Origin: Ascidiimonas sp046199005
Lineage (GTDB): Bacteria > Bacteroidota > Bacteroidia > Flavobacteriales > Flavobacteriaceae
DNA: 64,000 nt
Direction: 5' to 3'
NCBI GenBank assembly: GCA_046199005.1
Contig: CP176050.1
Location: 3,906,001-3,970,000 of the forward strand
The notes under the pieces were generated by a model. The model did not search any database. It saw only the letters and a list, made by a program, of their open reading frames with translations, and had not been told where the DNA came from. How positions within the stretch are numbered: the stretch's first letter is position 1; every line of letters begins with the position of its first letter. This document shows, piece after piece, positions 8,356 through 17,409 of this stretch. The position numbers and the translations under genes were made by a program.

Positions 8356-9090
8356 CTAGAAGTTCTTTTTATCAAAAATACTCTTGAATTTCATGCTTAT
8401 CACTCCAAAAATAGCTTCAGAAATAATAGAACCACTCATTTTAGAAGTACCCCTTACTCGATCTTTGAAAATGATAGGCACTTCCTTTATTTTGAACTTT
8501 TTCAGGTGAGCGCGAAATTTCATTTCTATCTGAAAAGCATATCCTATGAACTGAATATTATCCAGATTAATTGCTTCAATTACGGCTCTGCGGTAGCAAA
8601 TAAATCCTGCGGTAGGATCGTGTATACGCATTCCGGTAATAATCTTTACATAGAATGAAGCACCGTAAGATAGTAAAATACGATCAAGCCCCCAGTTTAC
8701 TACATTGACCCCTTTTACATAACGTGAACCTATAGCTACATCATTTCCGTCTTCAGCGCAGGCTGCATACAATCGGGGAAGATCTTTTGGGTCATGAGAA
8801 AAATCAGCATCCATTTCAAAAATAAATTCGTATGCCCGCTGAAGCGACCACTTAAACCCGTGAATATATGCAGTTCCGAGTCCGTTTTTTCCTTCTCTTC
8901 TTTCTAAAAACAAACGATTCCCAAACTCACTCTGTAGTTCGGTGACGCGGTCTGCAGTACCATCTGGTGAATTATCATCTACGATTAATACATGAAATAC
9001 CTTGTCTAATGAAAACACGGCTCTAATGATCGCCTCTACGTTTTCAATTTCGTTATAGGTAGGTATAATAACAAGGCTGTCTGACCGCAT
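8356..9090 (-). CDS. Polyprenol-phosphate mannosyltransferase-type GT2
   Basis: A 244-residue glycosyltransferase family 2 protein of the dolichyl-phosphate mannose synthase type. GT-A motifs are visible: IPTYNEIENV at the start, LIVDDNSPDGTA, and the DxD-like EMDADFSHDP near residue 95, then AIGSRYVKG. There is no C-terminal membrane pair, as in the shorter synthases. The expected reaction is transfer of a sugar from a nucleotide sugar to polyprenyl phosphate at the inner membrane. The GT39 enzyme divergently encoded at 9220 uses lipid-linked sugars, so a functional link is plausible. First gene of the pyrC operon. Confidence 0.88.
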   Translation of the reverse strand: MRSDSLVIIPTYNEIENVEAIIRAVFSLDKVFHVLIVDDNSPDGTADRVTELQSEFGNRLFLERREGKNGLGTAYIHGFKWSLQRAYEFIFEMDADFSHDPKDLPRLYAACAEDGNDVAIGSRYVKGVNVVNWGLDRILLSYGASFYVKIITGMRIHDPTAGFICYRRAVIEAINLDNIQFIGYAFQIEMKFRAHLKKFKIKEVPIIFKDRVRGTSKMSGSIISEAIFGVISMKFKSIFDKKNF

Positions 9091-9109
9091 TGAACTATAA
9101 TTGGAAAGG

Positions 9110-9117
9110 CAAAAATA
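9110..9117 (-). promoter_or_regulatory. -7 box for the mannosyltransferase-pyrC operon
   Basis: TATTTTTG on the minus strand, 19 bases before the ATG at 9090, fits TAnnTTTG; the -33 element is not clear. Confidence 0.45.
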
Positions 9118-9193
9118 ATATATTCCTTAACTTTTAAAACCATTCTAAAGTGTTTATGAATAATTTAACCTGTTAGAGGACCTGTTTTTTAAT

Positions 9194-9201
9194 TATTTTT
9201 G
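9194..9201 (+). promoter_or_regulatory. -7 box for the GT39-DUF4271-hemD operon
   Basis: TATTTTTG fits TAnnTTTG and ends 18 bases before the ATG at 9220; the -33 region has only a weak TTAG. Confidence 0.5.
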
Positions 9202-9219
9202 CGCAAATGCAATCTCTAA

Positions 9220-10899
9220 ATGAAGGAATCTAAAGGGAATTCGAACCGTATATTTTATACTTCTTTAGTAGCCATTACCCTTATTAATCTTTTTCAGGCA
9301 GGATCTTCTGAACTTATTCTTGATGAAGCCTATTATTGGTATTTTTCTCAGGAACTGGCATTCGGTTATTTTGACCATCCTCCTATGGTCGCTTTCTTGG
9401 TCTCGCTTGGGAATCTGCTTTTTTCGGGGGAACTGGGGGTTCGATTTTTTGCACCACTTCTTTTCTCAGGAAGCATCTGGTTACTCTGGAAAACCATAGA
9501 CGACCCTAGAAAATATAAATACTATCATGTTTTTCTACTTTTTGTATTGTCTGTTGCACTTTTCAATGTGTATGGCTTCTTTATGGTTCCAGATACGCCT
9601 ATGATTTTTTTTGCCGCTTTATTCTGGTATGCTTATAAAAAGTTTATTGCCGACGAAAGTCTACTGTCTGTTTTACTGTTAGCCATAAGTATGGCAGCAA
9701 TGATGTACAGTAAGTATATGGCAATCTTACTAATTGGTTTTGTCTTACTCTCCAATTTTAAATTGTTGTGGAATAAACGTTTTCTTGCAGCTGCGATATT
9801 ATCTTTAATTCTTTACTTTCCTCATCTGTATTGGTTGTATGAAAATGATTTTGTTTCATTAAAATATCATTTGGTAGGGAGGGCAGACAGCAAATACAGG
9901 TTGGCATTTACTTTAGAATATATCGCTGGCTTTATTCTTATAGCCGGAATTACTTTTCCACTTATTTTTAAAGCTCTTGTTAAGTACCACTATAGCAATC
10001 TTTTTGATCGCGCCATGCTAACAAATATGGTTGGCATTTTCGTGTTTTTTTTAATCTCATCTTTCAACCGAAGAACTCAGGCGCAATGGCCGGTTTTGGT
10101 CTTACTGCCTTTCATGATTATTACTTTTACTTATGCACTCGAATATGTAAGGTTTAGAAAATGGTTGTTAATTCTCAGCAGTTTTTCGCTTGTTTTCATG
10201 TTATTTCTCCGTGTTGCTATTTCAAATGAATCACTTTCTCCTATAACTTATGAAACGCATGGCAACAAAAAATGGGTAGGTGAATTAAACGAGTTAGCCG
10301 GGTCGCTTCCGGTAGTCTTCCGAAACTCGTATACTGAGGCGAGCATGTATATGTTCTATTCAAAAGAAAAAGCATTTTCTTTAAACGGATATCCTTTTAG
10401 ACCCAATCAGTTTGACCTTCGAAACGAAGAAGATACATACCGGCATAAAAAAGTCGTTTATGTATCTACTCGAAAAGATGCCGATTCTGTCTTTGGTTAT
10501 GCACGCCCCTATAGAGAACGAATTTGGAGAGGAGTTATTTATGACGATTTTGTTTCCTGGAGAAAATTAAAATTATCGCTACCAGAAGATGAAAAACTCA
10601 CCGATAAGGATTCTATTGGTTTTCGTATTTTTAATCCCTATCAAGAAACCGTTCCGATGAAAGACCTTTACTTTTATGGCCTCTCACTTAGTGAAAAGAA
10701 AGGACGCATGGACACTTTGCCTGTTTTTCTGCCGGATGAAGTTAAGCAAACTTTTATTTTACCTGGTGACTCTCTGGATTTAAAAGCTTATTTAGGACAT
10801 AAAGAAAAACTCTCGAAAGCTTCATTCTTTCGCATCTGTATTTCTGAAAGAAATTTGCTTCCTTTTGGTTTTCAGGGAAATATAGTTCCAATACATTAG
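9220..10899 (+). CDS. ArnT/PMT-like GT39 membrane glycosyltransferase
   Basis: A 559-residue integral membrane protein with about ten hydrophobic segments in residues 10-335 and a soluble C-terminal domain of about 220 residues. The first periplasmic loop has the catalytic Asp-Glu of the family (LILDEAYYW, D35/E36) followed by FGYFDHPPMVAF, typical of GT39/ArnT enzymes. These move a sugar from polyprenyl phosphate to lipid, protein or glycan on the periplasmic side. The acceptor is unknown. It is followed after 4 bases by the DUF4271 gene, so the two are probably translationally coupled. Confidence 0.85.
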   Translation: MKESKGNSNRIFYTSLVAITLINLFQAGSSELILDEAYYWYFSQELAFGYFDHPPMVAFLVSLGNLLFSGELGVRFFAPLLFSGSIWLLWKTIDDPRKYKYYHVFLLFVLSVALFNVYGFFMVPDTPMIFFAALFWYAYKKFIADESLLSVLLLAISMAAMMYSKYMAILLIGFVLLSNFKLLWNKRFLAAAILSLILYFPHLYWLYENDFVSLKYHLVGRADSKYRLAFTLEYIAGFILIAGITFPLIFKALVKYHYSNLFDRAMLTNMVGIFVFFLISSFNRRTQAQWPVLVLLPFMIITFTYALEYVRFRKWLLILSSFSLVFMLFLRVAISNESLSPITYETHGNKKWVGELNELAGSLPVVFRNSYTEASMYMFYSKEKAFSLNGYPFRPNQFDLRNEEDTYRHKKVVYVSTRKDADSVFGYARPYRERIWRGVIYDDFVSWRKLKLSLPEDEKLTDKDSIGFRIFNPYQETVPMKDLYFYGLSLSEKKGRMDTLPVFLPDEVKQTFILPGDSLDLKAYLGHKEKLSKASFFRICISERNLLPFGFQGNIVPIH

Positions 10900-10903
10900 A
10901 AAT

Positions 10904-11548
10904 TTGGAAGCAACGCTACGAAATATTGACTACCATACAACGGAAACACTACTGCTTACTTCTTGTTTTCTTCTTATTACGATTGCAAAGATCACGCACG
11001 AAACACGATTTGCAAGTTTTGCCGCCCTTTTATTTTCCGATAAGTATTTAAAAATATATGGGAAGGACAAACAGTTAAATTTAAGTTGGTTTACTATTCT
11101 GTTGTTCCTGTGCCAGGTAATTATTTTTGGACTTCTGATAAAAGTTGCCTCCAACACTTTGGGAAATAAGCTAGAAACACATGTAACTGTTGTAATCCTA
11201 TTACTTTCCCTTTTCGTACTGTTCAAATTTTATCTGGAAAAATTCCTTGCAGAAATATTGGAATTGGAAAAATTTTCTGAACATTTTAATTTTCACAAAG
11301 TAAGTTACCGAAATTATATCGCGATCGTTCTTTTGCCTTTTGTTGCCATGATGATCTATAGTCCTTTTGAGAAAAAACCCATTATTTATATTACGTTAGG
11401 TCTTTTTTTAGTATTGAATGTTATCGCGTATATAATTACCTTGAGAAATCATCAAAAGTTAATACTTCCACGTCTGTTTTATTTTATTTTGTATCTTTGC
11501 GCACTTGAAATTGCACCCTATTTACTTATTTATAAGTGGGTTTACTAA
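10904..11548 (+). CDS. DUF4271 membrane protein (TTG start)
   Basis: A 214-residue protein with about six hydrophobic segments. It matches DUF4271 as remembered, a flavobacterial family next to hemD: FSDKYLKIYGKDKQLN, then TILLFLCQVIIFGLL. No ATG fits; the first usable codon is TTG at 10904, only 4 bases after the upstream stop, giving MEATLRN, like the ME- starts of homologues. Function is unknown. Middle gene of the GT39-DUF4271-hemD operon. Confidence 0.8.
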   Translation: MEATLRNIDYHTTETLLLTSCFLLITIAKITHETRFASFAALLFSDKYLKIYGKDKQLNLSWFTILLFLCQVIIFGLLIKVASNTLGNKLETHVTVVILLLSLFVLFKFYLEKFLAEILELEKFSEHFNFHKVSYRNYIAIVLLPFVAMMIYSPFEKKPIIYITLGLFLVLNVIAYIITLRNHQKLILPRLFYFILYLCALEIAPYLLIYKWVY

Positions 11549-11575
11549 TAACGAAGGACTAAAGAGAAGGTTTAT

Positions 11576-12322
11576 ATGAAAGTGAAGACAATTTTGGTTT
11601 CTCAACCAGAGCCTAAAGTAGAAAATTCACCTTACATCCGGCTTATTGAAAAGCAAAAAGTAAAGATTGATTTCAGGCCCTTTATTCACGTTGAAGGCGT
11701 TGACGCCCGTGAAGTAAGACAACAAAAAATAGACCTTTCAAAGTTTACGGCTATTATTCTTACGAGTCGCAACTCCATAGATCATTTTTTCAGAATTGCC
11801 GATGAAATGCGTTTTAAGGTTCCAGACTCCATGAAATATTTTTGCCAGTCTGAAGCGGTAGCATATTATTTGCAAAAATATGTTGTTTACCGAAAGCGTA
11901 AAATTTACGTAGGTAAAATGTCTTTCAAAGAGCTTGCTCCACTGATCAAAAAGTATAAAGACGAGAAATTTTTATTACCTTCTTCAGACGTTTTAAAACC
12001 AGAAGTTCCTACAATTCTAGACGATTTAAATGTATCCTGGAACAGAGGCATCTTGTATCGTACAGTGATTAGTGACCTTTCCGATCTTAGAAATGTTTAT
12101 TACGATATACTGGTATTCTTTAGCCCTTCCGGTATTGAATCGCTTTTTAAGAATTTTCCAGATTTCCAACAAAACGATACACGTATTGCCGTTTTCGGCA
12201 ATAGTACAGTACGTGCTGCGAACGATGCAGGGCTTCGTATAGATATTGAGGCGCCCACTCCGGAGACTCCTTCAATGACCATGGCCTTGGAAAAATATAT
12301 AGCCGAAGTGAATAAAAAATAA
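11576..12322 (+). CDS. hemD: Uroporphyrinogen-III synthase
   Basis: A 248-residue protein matching the poorly conserved HemD fold. It cyclises hydroxymethylbilane to uroporphyrinogen III in tetrapyrrole synthesis. Useful markers are ILVSQPEPKVENSPY at the N-terminus, AIILTSRNSIDHFF (the domain-1 TSxN element), FCQSEAVAYYLQKY, and the C-terminal LVFFSPSGIESLF with IAVFGNSTVRAANDAG. The position behind DUF4271 supports the call. It ends 14 bases before a strong terminator. Confidence 0.88.
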   Translation: MKVKTILVSQPEPKVENSPYIRLIEKQKVKIDFRPFIHVEGVDAREVRQQKIDLSKFTAIILTSRNSIDHFFRIADEMRFKVPDSMKYFCQSEAVAYYLQKYVVYRKRKIYVGKMSFKELAPLIKKYKDEKFLLPSSDVLKPEVPTILDDLNVSWNRGILYRTVISDLSDLRNVYYDILVFFSPSGIESLFKNFPDFQQNDTRIAVFGNSTVRAANDAGLRIDIEAPTPETPSMTMALEKYIAEVNKK

Positions 12323-12335
12323 CATATCTCATATA

Positions 12336-12365
12336 AAAATGCCTGCATTGTTGCAGGCATTTTTA
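12336..12365. terminator. Bidirectional terminator between hemD and pckA
   Basis: The stem AAAAATGCCTGCA/TGCAGGCATTTTT (loop TTGT) has an A run on one side and a T run on the other. It can therefore serve hemD (+) and pckA (-), which converge here. Confidence 0.9.
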
Positions 12366-12384
12366 GTATATTCCTTTTCTATAT

Positions 12385-13992
12385 TTAAACCAGTGGTCCT
12401 CCTGCCAGAATCTCCTCACTGGCATAGGTCTCAAACTTTTTAAAATTCTCCTTGAAGGCATCCGCAAGTTCCTGCGCTTTTTTATAATATCCTTCATCAT
12501 TATTCCAAGTTTTACGGGGACTTAATACCTCTGTGGGAACACCAGGGCATGTTCTGGGCTGTGCTACTCCAAAAACCGAATGAATATGGTATTTCTCGTA
12601 TGTCACTTCTCCTAACTGTCCTTTCATTGCCGCAGCGATCATTGCTCGTGTATAGGCTAATTTCATTCTTTTGCCCACACCATAAGGGCCTCCCGTCCAA
12701 CCTGTGTTAACCAACCAGACATTTACACCGGCCTCTTGCATCTTTCTGCTAAGCATCTCTGCATAATAGGTAGGATGTAAGGGCATAAAAGGAGCACCAA
12801 AACAAGCTGAGAAATTAGGAACGGGTTCATCAATTCCTGCTTCGGTACCTGCAACTTTTGCCGTGTACCCGGAAATGAAATGGTAGGCCGCCTGCCCAGG
12901 AGTAAGTTTTGAAATTGGAGGTAATACCCCAAAAGCGTCCGCAGTTAAAAAGAATATGTTTTTAGGATTTTTTCCTATACTAGGTTCCTGAATATTATCG
13001 ATATGATAAATGGGATAACTTACGCGGGTATTTTGTGTAATAGATGTATTACTGAAATCTACTACCCCGTCGGCATCCAGAATTACATTCTCCAAAATTG
13101 CTCCCCGTTTGATCGCCCCATATATTTCAGGTTCACTTTCCTGTGAGAGGTTGATCACTTTTGCATAACAGCCTCCCTCAAAATTGAAAACCGTATTTTC
13201 TGCTGTCCACCCGTGTTCATCATCTCCGATAAGTCTTCGGTCAGGATCTGCTGAAAGAGTTGTTTTGCCGGTTCCTGAAAGACCAAAAAAGATAGCCGTA
13301 TCTCCATCTTCACCTACGTTGGCACTGCAATGCATTGGAAGCGTATTTTTATATACAGGAAGCAAAAAGTTCAATGCAGAAAAAATACCTTTTTTAATTT
13401 CACCTGTATAACCTGTGCCGCCCACCAGCGCTATTTTTCTGGTGAAGTTAAGAATTGCAAAATTGTGCTGCCGTGTACCATCTTCTTCCGGGTTTGCCAT
13501 AAAACCAGGCGCATTCACCACCGTCCATTCTGCTTCAAAATCCTCCAGTTCCTCCTGTTCGGGGCTCAAAAACATATTGTACACGAACAGATTGCTCCAG
13601 GGATATTCGTTAATCACCCTTATATTGGTCCGATAGTTCTCATCGGCGCATGCATAACAGTCTCTTACATATAATTCTTTACCAGACAGATACTGGGTAA
13701 CTTTTTCATAGAGTTTATCAAAATCATCAGGATCAAAAGGTATGTTCACCGGACCCCACCAAACCTTTTCTTTGGTAATTTCATCCTTTACTATAAACCG
13801 ATCCTTCGGTGATCTCCCGGTAAACTCCCCCGTATTAACTGCCAATGCTCCAGATGAAGCCTCCACACCCATACCGTGGGAAATACTTATTTCATGAAGT
13901 TTATCGGCCGATAACTGGTAGCGTACATGCGCATTTCTAATTCCGTAATCCTCTAACGAAATCGTTTTCGTAAACAGGGCATTTTTTTCCAT
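12385..13992 (-). CDS. pckA: Phosphoenolpyruvate carboxykinase (ATP)
   Basis: A 535-residue enzyme making PEP from oxaloacetate and ATP, the first step of gluconeogenesis. Motifs: GRSPKDRFIVKD (residues 60-70), the HCSANVGEDGD metal/substrate site, the P-loop GLSGTGKTTLSADP (237-250), then LIGDDEHGW and SGYTAKVAGTE. Length is typical of the ATP-dependent family. It is monocistronic, with an AT-rich leader; TACTTTTA on the minus strand near 14026-14033 could be its -7 box. Confidence 0.97.
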   Translation of the reverse strand: MEKNALFTKTISLEDYGIRNAHVRYQLSADKLHEISISHGMGVEASSGALAVNTGEFTGRSPKDRFIVKDEITKEKVWWGPVNIPFDPDDFDKLYEKVTQYLSGKELYVRDCYACADENYRTNIRVINEYPWSNLFVYNMFLSPEQEELEDFEAEWTVVNAPGFMANPEEDGTRQHNFAILNFTRKIALVGGTGYTGEIKKGIFSALNFLLPVYKNTLPMHCSANVGEDGDTAIFFGLSGTGKTTLSADPDRRLIGDDEHGWTAENTVFNFEGGCYAKVINLSQESEPEIYGAIKRGAILENVILDADGVVDFSNTSITQNTRVSYPIYHIDNIQEPSIGKNPKNIFFLTADAFGVLPPISKLTPGQAAYHFISGYTAKVAGTEAGIDEPVPNFSACFGAPFMPLHPTYYAEMLSRKMQEAGVNVWLVNTGWTGGPYGVGKRMKLAYTRAMIAAAMKGQLGEVTYEKYHIHSVFGVAQPRTCPGVPTEVLSPRKTWNNDEGYYKKAQELADAFKENFKKFETYASEEILAGGPLV

Positions 13993-14069
13993 TTTTTAAT
14001 GGTTTGTAAAGTTAGTTTTGCGCGGTAAAAGTACAAAATATTAGATACTCCAACGTTTTCGCTAACGAT

Positions 14070-14459
14070 TTATTCGCGCTTTTTAACGATTAACTTATAG
14101 AACATAAGTATCCAGCTAATAATCAATAAGCTACCTCCTATGGGAGTGATAAATCCAATTACTTTGAAGTCGAATGAGGTAAGCGCATTGGTCGCAAGCA
14201 AATAAATAGATCCTGAGAAGAGAAAGATTCCACTGATCAACAAAGCCCTTAAAATTTTTAATGTTTTATTAGAATAAACCTCTGATATTCCCAGAAATAA
14301 AAGCAGTAAAGCATGATACATCTGGTATTTTACAGCAGTTTCAAAAGTAGCTATAGCATCAGTATCCAGCACTCGTTCAAGCGCGTGTGCGCCAAACGCG
14401 CCAAACACTACGGATAGCATCCCGAATAGTGTACCAAAAATTAAAAATGTTTTTTTCAT
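14070..14459 (-). CDS. DUF423 membrane protein
   Basis: A 129-residue protein with four hydrophobic helices. The DUF423 hallmark GAFGAHALERVL follows helix 1, then FETAVKYQMYHALLLLFLG. The family (YgdD-like) has no established activity. A basic tail (KLIVKKRE) suggests a cytoplasmic C-terminus. It stands alone between pckA and the saccharopine dehydrogenase-like gene, with which it is divergent. Confidence 0.9.
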   Translation of the reverse strand: MKKTFLIFGTLFGMLSVVFGAFGAHALERVLDTDAIATFETAVKYQMYHALLLLFLGISEVYSNKTLKILRALLISGIFLFSGSIYLLATNALTSFDFKVIGFITPIGGSLLIISWILMFYKLIVKKRE

Positions 14460-14549
14460 AACTTAATCAGCAATATTTCTTATAAATATAACAATTCGCT
14501 ACTTTCGTATTTTGAATTAAAGAATGCAAAGTTACTGAAGAATATAAGC

Positions 14550-15920
14550 ATGCGAAATATTTTAATCATAGGAGGCGGAAAGTCAACCTCATATCTTATT
14601 CAATACCTGTTAGACAAGAGCATTAGTGAGAACCTTTTCATTACTATTGGAGATATTTATCCTCAAAATGCAGAAGAATTACTGCAAAATCACTCAAACG
14701 CTAAAGCAGTACAACTAGATATATTTAATGATACGCAACGACAATCTGCCATCAAAAATGCCGACATCATTATTTCTATGCTACCCGCTTCTTTGCATAT
14801 GGAGGTCGCTAAAGACTGCCTGCACTATAAAAAAAATATGGTTACCGCTTCTTACGTAAGCCAGGAGATGAAATTACTGGATAAAGAGGTTACTGAAAAC
14901 GGTTTGCTTTTTATGAATGAGATAGGTGTAGATCCTGGCATCGATCATATGAGTGCTATGGAAGTTATTGACCGCATTCGAGATGAAGGAGGTAAAATGT
15001 TATTGTTTGAATCTTTTACCGGTGGTCTGGTAGCACCTGAAAGCGACACCAATTTATGGAATTACAAGTTCACCTGGAATCCAAGAAACGTGGTATTGGC
15101 AGGCCAGGGAGGAGCCGCAAAATTTATTCAGGAAGGGACCTATAAGTACATTCCATATCACAAGCTTTTCAGGCGAACTGAGTTTCTGGATATTGCCGGT
15201 TTTGGGAAATTTGAAGCCTATGCAAATCGTGATTCACTCAAGTACAGAGAAGCTTATGGCCTCTCGGATGCGTTGACTTTATACAGAGGCACCATGCGCC
15301 GGGTAGGCTATTCAAAAGCGTGGAATATGTTCGTTCAATTAGGACTAACTGATGATAGCTATGAACTTGAAGGCTCTGAAAATATGTCATACAGAGATTT
15401 CATCAATTCATTTTTGCCGTATTCGCCAACAGATTCGGTAGAGCTCAAACTAAGGCATTATTTGAAAATTGATCAAGACGATATAATGTGGGAAAAACTG
15501 GTTGACCTTGATCTTTTTAATCCAGACAAAAAAGTAGGCCTTAAAAATGCCACTCCTGCTAAAATGTTACAGAAGATCCTGGAAGAACATTGGACGTTAC
15601 AGGATGACGATAAAGATATGATCGTAATGTATCACAAATTCGGATTCGAATTGAACGGAAAGAAAAGACAGATCGATGCAAGCATGGTATCTTTAGGAAA
15701 AGACCGAACCTATACTGCTATGGCAAAAACGGTAGGTTTACCAGTCGCCATAGCCGCTTTACAGATCTTGAACGGTAAAATTAAAATGACGGGGGTCAGG
15801 ATTCCTATTTCAAGAGAAATCTATCAGCCTATTCTAAAAGAACTCAAAGCCAACAATATTGTATTTGTCGAACGGGAAGTACCTTACCTGGGTTACAACC
15901 CCGACAATGTTGCTGGATAG
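14550..15920 (+). CDS. Saccharopine dehydrogenase-like protein (Lys9 type)
   Basis: A 456-residue protein with an N-terminal Rossmann motif (ILIIGGGKSTSYLIQYLL), the conserved ADIIISMLPASLHMEVAKDCL segment, NEIGVDPGIDHMSAM, which is diagnostic of saccharopine reductase-like enzymes, and a C-terminal domain ending near the carboxyl terminus with PYLGYNPDNVAG. The family forms or splits saccharopine in lysine metabolism or acts on related secondary amines. A lysine role is suggested by family and by the Lrp/AsnC regulator 53 bases downstream, but is not proven. Confidence 0.85.
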   Translation: MRNILIIGGGKSTSYLIQYLLDKSISENLFITIGDIYPQNAEELLQNHSNAKAVQLDIFNDTQRQSAIKNADIIISMLPASLHMEVAKDCLHYKKNMVTASYVSQEMKLLDKEVTENGLLFMNEIGVDPGIDHMSAMEVIDRIRDEGGKMLLFESFTGGLVAPESDTNLWNYKFTWNPRNVVLAGQGGAAKFIQEGTYKYIPYHKLFRRTEFLDIAGFGKFEAYANRDSLKYREAYGLSDALTLYRGTMRRVGYSKAWNMFVQLGLTDDSYELEGSENMSYRDFINSFLPYSPTDSVELKLRHYLKIDQDDIMWEKLVDLDLFNPDKKVGLKNATPAKMLQKILEEHWTLQDDDKDMIVMYHKFGFELNGKKRQIDASMVSLGKDRTYTAMAKTVGLPVAIAALQILNGKIKMTGVRIPISREIYQPILKELKANNIVFVEREVPYLGYNPDNVAG

Positions 15921-15943
15921 GCTTTCATACCGAAGCCTTTTTA
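15920..15943 (+). terminator. Weak terminator after the saccharopine dehydrogenase-like gene
   Basis: A short GGCTT/AAGCC stem followed by five T residues, directly after the stop codon. Its weakness may allow read-through into the Lrp gene. Confidence 0.45.
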
Positions 15944-15947
15944 GTAT

Positions 15948-15972
15948 ATTTACTTTCTGACTGAAAGTAAAT
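15948..15972. promoter_or_regulatory. Perfect inverted repeat abutting the Lrp start codon
   Basis: ATTTACTTTC-TGACT-GAAAGTAAAT: 10-bp perfect arms around a 5-base centre, ending one base before the ATG at 15974. Position and symmetry suggest an autoregulatory Lrp/AsnC site covering the ribosome-binding region, or an mRNA hairpin hiding it. Confidence 0.55.
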
Positions 15973-15973
15973 T

Positions 15974-16444
15974 ATGAAAATCGCTAATGAAATTGTTGAA
16001 ATCGACGGGATAGACAAAGAGATTCTCCGTTTTCTCATGGAGGATGCCCGAAAACCTATACTAGAGATTGCCCGTAAGATCGGAATCTCAGGTGCGGCAA
16101 TACATCAACGCCTACGAAAGCTGGAAACAGCTAATCTTATTGCGGCTTCCAAACTTATAATTAATCCAAAGGTCTTGGGATATTCTACCATGGCATTCAT
16201 AGGTATTTATTTGGACAAGGCCATGCGCAATCCGGAAGCAGTAAACCAGTTGAAAAGCATCCCGGAAGTTCTTGAATGCCATTATACAACCGGAAACTGG
16301 AGCATTCTCATTAAAATTCTTTGCAAAGACAATGAGCATTTAATGAATCTGCTTAATCATAAAATTCAGACGATCGAAGGAGTTTCCCGTACAGAGACCT
16401 TTATTTCACTGAACCAACAAATAGACCGTCAAATTTCCCTATAA
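15974..16444 (+). CDS. Lrp/AsnC family transcriptional regulator
   Basis: A 156-residue protein with the standard two-part build. Residues 1-65 form the winged helix-turn-helix (IDGIDKEILRFLMEDARKP, then RKIGISGAAIHQRLRKLE). Residues 75-150 form the RAM/AsnC effector domain (GYSTMAFIGIYLDKAM, VLECHYTTGNWSILIKILCK). Members bind amino acids and form octameric rings. The inverted repeat at its start codon suggests autoregulation, and the adjacent saccharopine dehydrogenase-like gene is a likely target. Confidence 0.93.
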   Translation: MKIANEIVEIDGIDKEILRFLMEDARKPILEIARKIGISGAAIHQRLRKLETANLIAASKLIINPKVLGYSTMAFIGIYLDKAMRNPEAVNQLKSIPEVLECHYTTGNWSILIKILCKDNEHLMNLLNHKIQTIEGVSRTETFISLNQQIDRQISL

Positions 16445-16478
16445 AAAAACCCTGCAGAACTAACTTGCAGGGTTTTGT
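16444..16478. terminator. Bidirectional terminator, Lrp gene and Zn metallopeptidase
   Basis: The stem AAAACCCTGCA/TGCAGGGTTTT with a short loop and flanking A and T runs lies between two convergent genes. Confidence 0.88.
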
Positions 16479-16494
16479 ATACTAATTTTACTTT

Positions 16495-17196
16495 TTAATC
16501 ACGGCTTCCCAATACTCTTAGTGCAAAATACAGCAATGTAGCAAGTGAACCCAGTGCAGCTACAACATAGGTTCTGGCTGCCCATTTCAAAGAGTCTTCT
16601 GCCCCTGCATATTCCTGCTGACTTACCATGTTTTTAGCTTTTAACCAGGCAAGTGCTCTGTTACTCGCATCATACTCAACTGGTAGTGTTATAAAGCTAA
16701 AGAGCGTACCGAAACCAAATAAAACAACACCAGCAAGTGCAATTCCGTATCCAAAACTGGAACTTACTCCCAGAATAAAACCTCCGAATATAAGCCAGGT
16801 AGATAAACCAGAAGCCACATTTACTACAGGAACGAGTTTTGATCGCATCTGCAACCATTCGTATCCTTTGGCGTGTTGAACCGCATGGCCACATTCGTGA
16901 GCTGCAACCGCTGCAGCGGCAGCATTGCGCTGGGAATAAACCCCTTCACTCAGGTTCACCGTTTTATTCGCAGGATTGTAATGATCGGTTAGCATTCCTG
17001 GAGTTGAAATTACTTTGACATCGTATATACCATTATCTGCTAACATTTTCTCAGCAATCTCTGCACCACTCATGCCGTTGCGTAATTGCAACTTTGAGTA
17101 CTTTTTGAATTTACTTTTAAGTCGTTGGCTTACCAACATACTAAGGAGCATAAAACCCCCAATAATCACCCAATACATTGGACTTATACCGTACAT
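16495..17196 (-). CDS. Neutral zinc metallopeptidase, YugP family
   Basis: A 233-residue membrane protein. An N-terminal helix (YWVIIGGFMLLSMLVSQRL) is followed by the zinc site AAHECGHAVQHA, an HExxH motif, near residue 100, and then by two or three more hydrophobic helices (STWLIFGGFILGV, GIALAGVVLFGFGTL). The downstream glutamate region LPVEYDASNRALAWL is a family hallmark. The substrate is unknown; inner-membrane location is inferred. Confidence 0.9.
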   Translation of the reverse strand: MYGISPMYWVIIGGFMLLSMLVSQRLKSKFKKYSKLQLRNGMSGAEIAEKMLADNGIYDVKVISTPGMLTDHYNPANKTVNLSEGVYSQRNAAAAAVAAHECGHAVQHAKGYEWLQMRSKLVPVVNVASGLSTWLIFGGFILGVSSSFGYGIALAGVVLFGFGTLFSFITLPVEYDASNRALAWLKAKNMVSQQEYAGAEDSLKWAARTYVVAALGSLATLLYFALRVLGSRD

Positions 17197-17233
17197 AATC
17201 TAAATTTTTATATAAAATTACAATATTAAAAGC

Positions 17234-17266
17234 AAAAACCCCGCCAATTTTAGCGAGGTTTTAACG
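17234..17266 (-). terminator. Orphan terminator-like hairpin upstream of the Zn peptidase
   Basis: On the minus strand the stem AAAACCTCGC/GCGGGGTTTT (one mismatch) runs into TTTTTGCTTTT, 38 bases before the peptidase start codon. No minus-strand gene ends here, so it is either a leader attenuator or a terminator stranded by rearrangement. Confidence 0.55.
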
Positions 17267-17409
17267 GTATGATTTTTTGTCAGTATTGTCACCTTGAACT
17301 ATCCACATTATTTCGTAATAAATAGAATGCAGCTATATTCTTATAAATATGAAAGAATATTATTTTTATTCCATATCGTTTTTACTAAATTGGCTTCTAA
17401 CCAATAAAT

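Noticed and set aside
11490..11497. TATCTTTG inside the DUF4271 gene as an internal hemD promoter
   Set aside because: It is coding sequence with no matching -33 element; could be chance.
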